Positions 58,447-64,000 of a DNA stretch of 64,000 nucleotides are shown piece by piece. The DNA is from Cacajao melanocephalus. Taxonomy: Eukaryota > Chordata > Mammalia > Primates > Pitheciidae. Position 1 is the first letter of the stretch. Each line of letters opens with the position of its first letter. The notes beneath the pieces were generated by a model. That model saw nothing but the letters and a program-made list of their open reading frames with translations, ran no database searches and had not been told where the DNA came from. Both the position numbers and the translations under genes were made by a program. Location: positions 1 through 64,000 of the forward strand of contig CAUYLG010022219.1 of assembly GCA_963573385.1 (NCBI GenBank), in the 5' to 3' direction.

Positions 58447-58527
58447 CGGGTATGTTTTAGTAAGTGAGTAATTACAGGTATGTTTTAGTATAGTTGAGCA
58501 ATTACGGGTATGTTTAGTATGTTCAGT
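58442..58527. repeat. three-copy minisatellite (28-30 bp unit)
   Basis: Units begin aattac(g/a)ggtatgttt(t)agta at 58442, 58470 and 58500, with tails of agtgagt, tagttgagc and tgttcagt. A fourth copy appears to begin (aattgac) and fails. Few copies but high identity, so a recent or polymorphic expansion is plausible. Confidence 0.88.
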
Positions 58528-58724
58528 AATTGACATGGTGTCTAAAATTTGTTTTAACCTATTTTATAAAAGGAAAATGACAAGAAGAATAAAAGAGTAA
58601 AAATGGAAGCAAATATGGCAAAAATTTCACAGGTTTTTAATCTGGAGAATGTGTATTGCACTATTCTTTCAAAATTGTGCATTTAAAAAAGAAATTTAAA
58701 ACATTAAATGCATAAAGATAAATT

Positions 58725-59340
58725 TCAGTTATTTTCTTCAGCAAATATTTATTTAGCATCATATTTGTACCAAGCCTTGAGATGCAATGCTGATCATCCA
58801 GACATAGTCTATACACACATGGAATTTACATTTTACTTTAGGAGAAAAACCGAAACCCAGTCAATAAAATATTGCAAAACGCTATTTGTGTAATGAAGGA
58901 AATAAACAGGATGCTGAAATAGAGAATAATAAGGAGTACTATCTATAAAAAAAAAAGAAAGAAAAATTAAAGATGGCAGACATGTGAGATAGGATCAGCA
59001 CTCTTAGAGGAAAGACATTAGACTGAAACCAAAAGACTTCAGACATTTTTTCTTAATGTTAAAAGGGTATCCTAGGTAGAGAAAATGCCATTTATAAAAC
59101 CTATGTGCTGGGAAAGAATTTGGCTGAGCAAATAGTTGAAAGGCCACTACTGGTTTTAGAGCTTAGTGATGAACCAAATGAGGTGGAAGAAGGAAACAGA
59201 ATCTCATCATTCAAGTAGTTCTCTTAAGCTTTGGAAAACGACAAATTTTTATTTTAGTTTATGTACAATAGGATGCTACTGAAAGGTCTTAAGAGAATGT
59301 TATTTTTCTTTTTACATTTTAAGATCACCAGAACTGCTGC
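58725..59340 (-). mobile_element. L2 3' end, antisense, about 600 bp
   Basis: Antisense L2 from the very 3' end inward: cttcagcaaatatttatttagcatcatatttgtaccaagcc (58736-58776), ggaatttacattttactttagg, later tatcctaggtagagaaaatgcc, gaaacagaatctcatcattc, and gatgctactgaaaggtcttaagagaatgttatttttctttttacattttaagatcaccagaactgctgc (59271-59339), the 'gagccattgaagggttttaagcagaggagtgacatgatctgatttacattttaa.agatcactctggctgc' block. Confidence 0.75.
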
Positions 59341-59755
59341 ATATGAAATAGTTTGGAAAATATAATATATTTACCTATGACTTCAGTCAACTACTCAATA
59401 GCTATAGAGCCTGTCTCATGCAGTAAATGCTAGCTAAAGGTGCCATGGATATACAAAAACTTTATGTTCCTAAGAATTTCAGAACAGGAAAGAGAAGAAT
59501 AGGATAAAACTTGGAAAATTATTGAAAGCAAATGCTCTCCGAATTCAAATTACAGCTTAAATTTTTAACCAAGTCTATTTTTAACACAAGAATATCACTA
59601 ACAGGAATAAATGAAAGAAATAGTTTGATTTTGGACAGTTTTATACAGTATCTGTCTCCTGATAAAGGAGTACAACGACACACATCAAGGTTCTCCTGAA
59701 TTGCAGATGAATGATTTTAGAAAATGAATTTGAAGATGCATAAAAATGCTTGAAA

Positions 59756-59815
59756 GAAAAAGCCAAACAAAAATAACAAAGCCAAACAAAAAATAACAAA
59801 GCAAAGCAAAAAAAC
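59756..59815. repeat. A-rich tandem repeat, period 19-20, three copies
   Basis: aaagccaaacaaaaa(a)taac repeated twice, with a third diverged copy (aaagcaaagcaaaaaaac). Confidence 0.85.
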
Positions 59816-60849
59816 ATTTCTGATCCTTTTATTATGCTGAAGTAAAGTGGATGACTACTTTTGTTATAGTTTGTGCTAAATGACACCAAGAGTAATATAT
59901 CTACCTGTATTGTTTTCTAAGCAAAGTTCTTTACATTATTTTAGTTCTATTTTTTAAAGCATTTTGAGACTCACATTTGGAATATAACCAAGAGACAGAT
60001 TTGCCTAGTGAAGTAGCTGTTTTAGACAAGTGTGACTTATTTCTGACATATGCTGTACAAGCAATTGTGTTAGGATGACATCCATCAGAGATAATGGTAA
60101 GCTAAAAATGGCACTATCATATTTCATTCTGATAATAATAAAAGCATACACAGAAAGCCCTAATATTTCAGTCCACAGGAGCAAACTCTCCAGTTGGCTT
60201 TCACAGGATAGATGTGTTTTAGCCAAAATAGTAGAAAAGAAGCAATACTCAGAACTAATCTAGCCACATTGTTTATAATTGCACTTTGGTTGGTAGAAAT
60301 TAATTTCAAGTCAATCTCTGCTTCTAGTTTCTAGATCAATTTGACTATCATTATAATTTACAAAATGTGTTTTCTAAAGATCTAATAACATAGCATGCCT
60401 TTCTGTGCCTGATGCTCTCACAATACATTGGCTAATTATTGAGTTAATTCTGACCATTTTAATCTGCATAAAAATATAACTTTCCAAGCTAATAGAAATG
60501 ACTTTGACAATTAATTCTAATGAGAAACTCCATCTTATAATTTTACTCTAAAGTTAAACTTTTTGCTTTTTTTCTCCTAAAAAAGTAGAAGCCAGCACCA
60601 CCTGGAAAATGTCCTTGATATGAATCAGGGGAAGATTTTCAAACATATAGAAACAAGGCAGAATGTTTATGATAGGCTTGTCTGCCACCAAACTACCCAA
60701 ATACTCTGGATATAGTATGTTCAATTATTTATTATTGACATTTTTTCTCATCAGGAGAAAAATTATAACAAGGAGGCATAATCTTACTTTAAAAATCATG
60801 TTATGGCAGTCTAGCATTCACTTATCAAAGTTAGATTTTCTACAAAGAG
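59816..60849. other. unassigned AT-rich DNA
   Basis: Nothing recognised; short overlapping frames on both strands at 60005-60263 carry no motif. Confidence 0.5.
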
Positions 60850-61325
60850 ATCATTTGAGCACAAACAAGGATAAAGTATTGAAGTGAGACCTAGAGATAC
60901 TGGGAAGTGTTCCAGGCAGAGGGGAGAGCCATTGCATGCGTTGACAGTGAAGGTACAAATTTAGAACAGTGAGAGGGTAGGGGGTTGGCAGATAAGGCTT
61001 AAGACGCACAGGGGAGAATAAAAGATGAGGTCAGAGAGTAACTGTGAGTCAGATCAGGTAGGACACTGTAAAAAATAGTAAGCATCCTGGCTCTTCCTCC
61101 AAGAGAAACAGGGAGCCATTAGAGGACTGTGGGCAGAGGAGTGATGTGATTGGACTTAGGTTTTAAACAATGTCTTCCACAACAAGAAGAGAATTCAGGG
61201 GTGAGGGTGGGGAAGCAGGAACACCAGTAAACAAGACCAGTGATGACATAGTTTAGATGTAGGGAGAGGATATAGCTATGAAGCTGAGAAGTGGTAAGAC
61301 GGTGAACAGATTTAGTAGCACCCCT
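60850..61325 (-). mobile_element. L2 fragment, antisense, well preserved
   Basis: gggaagtgttccaggcagaggggagagccattgcatgcg (60901-60939), gatgaggtcagagagtaactgtgagtcagatcaggtaggacactgta (61024-61070), acagggagccattagaggactgtgggcagaggagtgatgtgattggacttaggttttaaacaatg (61108-61172), gaattcaggggtgagggtggggaagcaggaacaccagtaa, gagaagtggtaagacggtgaaca. The best-kept L2 copy in the window. Confidence 0.8.
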
Positions 61326-62289
61326 CATGTTAGGTACCTTTGTGCGAAAAACAAATAGATGTGGCTGAAATGAGTTAACTTATGTGATTTACAGAAATCA
61401 GATAAATAGGTCACCTTGACCTAACATAATGGTTTTTATCTCAGAGTTCTGACTTTGAACTTGAACTATTAAGTTGTGTTATTAATGACATACAATAGCA
61501 GAAAAAGCATGTTTAGAAATTTTACATGTAAAAAACAAAGACAAATATGCTAACCAATATATTGAATTAAAACCCGATACATTTCTACAATCATAAAATT
61601 GTAGTCCTGTAACTATTTAAATAAAATAACTGAAAAGCAATAAAACAAATAAATCTCAGCAAATATAAGAATACCTTGAGTAAAGAAACTGAGGCATTTT
61701 CTTTAACTTTAAACATACCATTACTTAAAGTGTGATACCTCACTAAAAAGTCAAATATAATCTTAGAGCACTTTAATATATAAAATGTATAATTATATAA
61801 CTAAAAGCAATAGCAGTGAAGTATGTTCTTCCAAATACAGGTTTCATATCTAAATAGTCTGGCTCAAAACTCAGTATTAACTATGATGCTATAATGCATG
61901 TTTTTGGAAAGATTTTCTTGTCCAGAAAATGATCAGCAAGCCACCTACTAAGTATATATTTTTATTTGTTTTTTTTAAGTATGCCAATGTAATAAAAAGT
62001 AAGCTTTTCATCATAAGTACTTATACTGTCACATCTGAGAAGTTATGCCCTTCTAATGATGTTATAGTTTGCAAAAGTTTATAACAAAATAGAGCATTTT
62101 GGGTAAGAAAATTCTACATAATCTTCTGGATACCAGAATCTTCTACCTTTATGCTGCTTACATTTATGCTCTTTAGTCTGGTAAAAATAAAAACCAATCC
62201 AGGAAAATCACAGGAGAAAAACTGTAGTCATGATAGTGAACTTAGCTGTAGAAGTGTTCAAGAATTGAACACAAAGAAGTGAAATTTTT
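61326..62289. other. unassigned AT-rich DNA
   Basis: Nothing recognised. Confidence 0.5.
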
Positions 62290-62790
62290 GTTACCAGAAG
62301 TGATCAAGCAATCACTGAATTATTCATCTGACATGTGGGGGCTGCGGCTGGAAGGCAGATCAGGTATAGCTGATGGGCAGAGGTTGAAGCCAGGAATGGG
62401 CACTCACAGGATGTTGAAGTTGTGTTGTCTGCATCTGCTGTATGAAAAAGAAAGACTCTGGTTAAAAAAAAATCAGCAGCTTAAATTAATGTGTATAAGT
62501 GTATACGGATAAGGCTGGGGGAAACTCAAGGTCTGATTCTGATTGCTTTTTCCCAAGTAAGTAGGGCTCTTTTTGTAAGAGGGGTACCGCAAGGAGACTC
62601 TCCCAGCAGGCACAATAGTGAAAATAGAAGACTGGCAACACTCTGGTTTGGTTTGGCTCAAGACTCAGTCTACATCTATACTGTGGGGCTTGAGAGAACC
62701 TTCTGCCTTTTCCACAAGGAGATGAGGGTTAAGCTGAAAAATGAGCACTTCCAAGCCAATGCAGATTAATGATATTACTATCCTAAAAAC
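62290..62790. other. less AT-rich unassigned block with overlapping open frames
   Basis: Relative to its neighbours this block is richer in G and C and holds three overlapping frames (77 and 92 codons on plus, 62 on minus), the longest at 62491-62769. None begins in a convincing context or shows a domain. It could be an LTR or internal ERV relic I do not recognise, or a non-repetitive conserved segment. Confidence 0.4.
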
Positions 62791-64000
62791 AAATTCAGAG
62801 TCAAAGGTTAGAAACATCAGACTGTGAGGTCAGAAAGGAAGGGCCAGGTGAAAGTGTTAAGAAAGGAGCAGGAAGCTATAACAGAGAAAAAGTCAGGAGT
62901 AGAGTGAGTGAAGGAGGATAATTAAATGTTTAAGCCTTCAAACAGTGGACACTCAACCAAATATTTTTATTATTGGAGGTTGGTCATTTTCATTGCCTGG
63001 ATCAAAATAGGCAAATTGAAATTTGGGGAGGCAGGAGGAGTAAGCTTGGAAGCACCAAGCTTATTAACAACTAAAGAGTCTTTACCCACAGGGATCTCAA
63101 ACTAGACATAGGAATATCTGTAAACCAGCTAAAAGAGTTACGTCCACAGAGAGATACAGGATTAATTGAAAAAACTAATCTCTACAAAATCCTGAAGATA
63201 ATATGTTAAATAAATAGGAATTGATTCTTAAATATTATTTAGCAAAATATCTAGTTATGTGAGAGTATTTTCTCTTTTTATTACTTACATGCCATGTAAA
63301 ACAATAGTAATAGTAAAAATATTCATGTTTTATTATACTTTATACATGCATTTTCAAATATAGAAAGAAAAACTATATAAAATTGTATCCCAATTTCCTA
63401 TTATTTTAGGAAAGCCTTCTTCCTAGGCCAGAAAGTCATAGGTGCAGCACTTAATTGCTGAATATTATTATTGAGCTAAAATATGTAATAACAAGTGAAA
63501 GACTCCTGAATTCTGATCTTGAATCAGAACATGCAAAATGAATAATAAAAGACAAATAGACAAAAATATTAATTGATGGTTAACTATGTTATTATATAGA
63601 TATGTTCCTAGTTATTATCTTCTCATTGAGATACACTGCTGGAGTTAGGAATCTATTACAAATACTTAGGTTACAACTTAGATAGTAATAGAGATTAGAA
63701 GTTTTTAGGATTGTTACTATAATTTAGATATCTATAATTATCACTCTATAGATATATGATAGTCAGTATTTTTGCTATAATTAATTTGGTTTACTTTCTA
63801 ATTTTTAAATACTAAAATAGTTGAATGATAAGAAATAAAAAATTTGTTAATAAAATTTATGAATAAGAGCTTGAAACTTTAATTACGACTACAATACGAG
63901 TCCTTTTCATTCCTTGAAAGGCTTTTCATGCCTAAATTAAAATATTTGATATTATTTCAGAAAAAATTCAGACATAAACCATTAATTAGTTAATTAAAAT
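62791..64000. other. unassigned AT-rich DNA to the window end
   Basis: No repeat, gene or RNA recognised; the last 700 bases are very AT-rich. Confidence 0.5.

Noticed and set aside
58442..58527. Regularly spaced repeats resembling a CRISPR array
   Set aside because: Three tandem units with no spacers, in mammalian DNA; a minisatellite.

Overview
The window looks like primate (very probably human) nuclear DNA from an AT-rich, gene-poor region, either an intergenic desert or the inside of a very long intron. The evidence is the repeat content: an AluJ-type dimer, an Alu left monomer, half of a MADE1 mariner element, primate L1 3' ends, MST/MLT1/MLT2 LTRs, and a deep layer of degraded L2, MIR and HAL1/L1M. 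No open reading frame behaves like a gene. None has a recognisable cellular domain and the longest is 134 codons. I saw no CpG island, exon chain, structural RNA gene, processed pseudogene or CRISPR array. All family assignments are from memory of consensus sequences; nothing was run through a repeat library.

Layout. 1-8 kb: the 3' end of a primate L1 enters from the left edge, followed by an MLT1 remnant, paired hairpins beside a TA tract, a long L2 split by an antisense MLT1 LTR, a HAL1-like fragment, an old LTR and a short L1 with an inverted 5' part. 8-24 kb: mostly unassigned AT-rich DNA with an internally deleted MLT1 LTR (TSD AACCC), several MIR and L2 fragments, a MER5-like piece, a GGAA array and an Alu with an internal 29-bp duplication. 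24.4-27 kb: a complete two-LTR MaLR (MST-type) provirus on the minus strand, then an Alu left monomer with a 9-bp TSD. 28-34 kb: two MLT2-type ERVL LTRs (one with TSD ATTAC), an L1M 3' end with poly-A, a MIR and a 900-bp L1 ORF2 fragment. 34-42 kb: a 13-unit GGAA array, a TG repeat, an old L1M interrupted by a younger L1 3' end with a 9-bp TSD, a MaLR LTR, and a Tigger-type transposon with visible TIRs and TA target sites. 42-64 kb: long unassigned stretches, a MER5-like element, an L1M/HAL1 fragment, a MIR apparently split by an LTR, half a MADE1, an AluJ, three further L2 pieces, a GATA repeat and a three-copy minisatellite.

Nothing here works together as a pathway. What the window records is layered transposition: L2 and MIR first, then HAL1, L1M, MLT1 and hAT/Tigger elements, then MST, MLT2, L1P and Alu. 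Nesting and target-site duplications give the relative order at several points. I found no new biological system. The observations most worth checking are a pair of related segments about 1.6 kb apart that I could not assign, the adjacent matched hairpins near 3.1 kb, and several insertions whose target-site duplications can be read directly.
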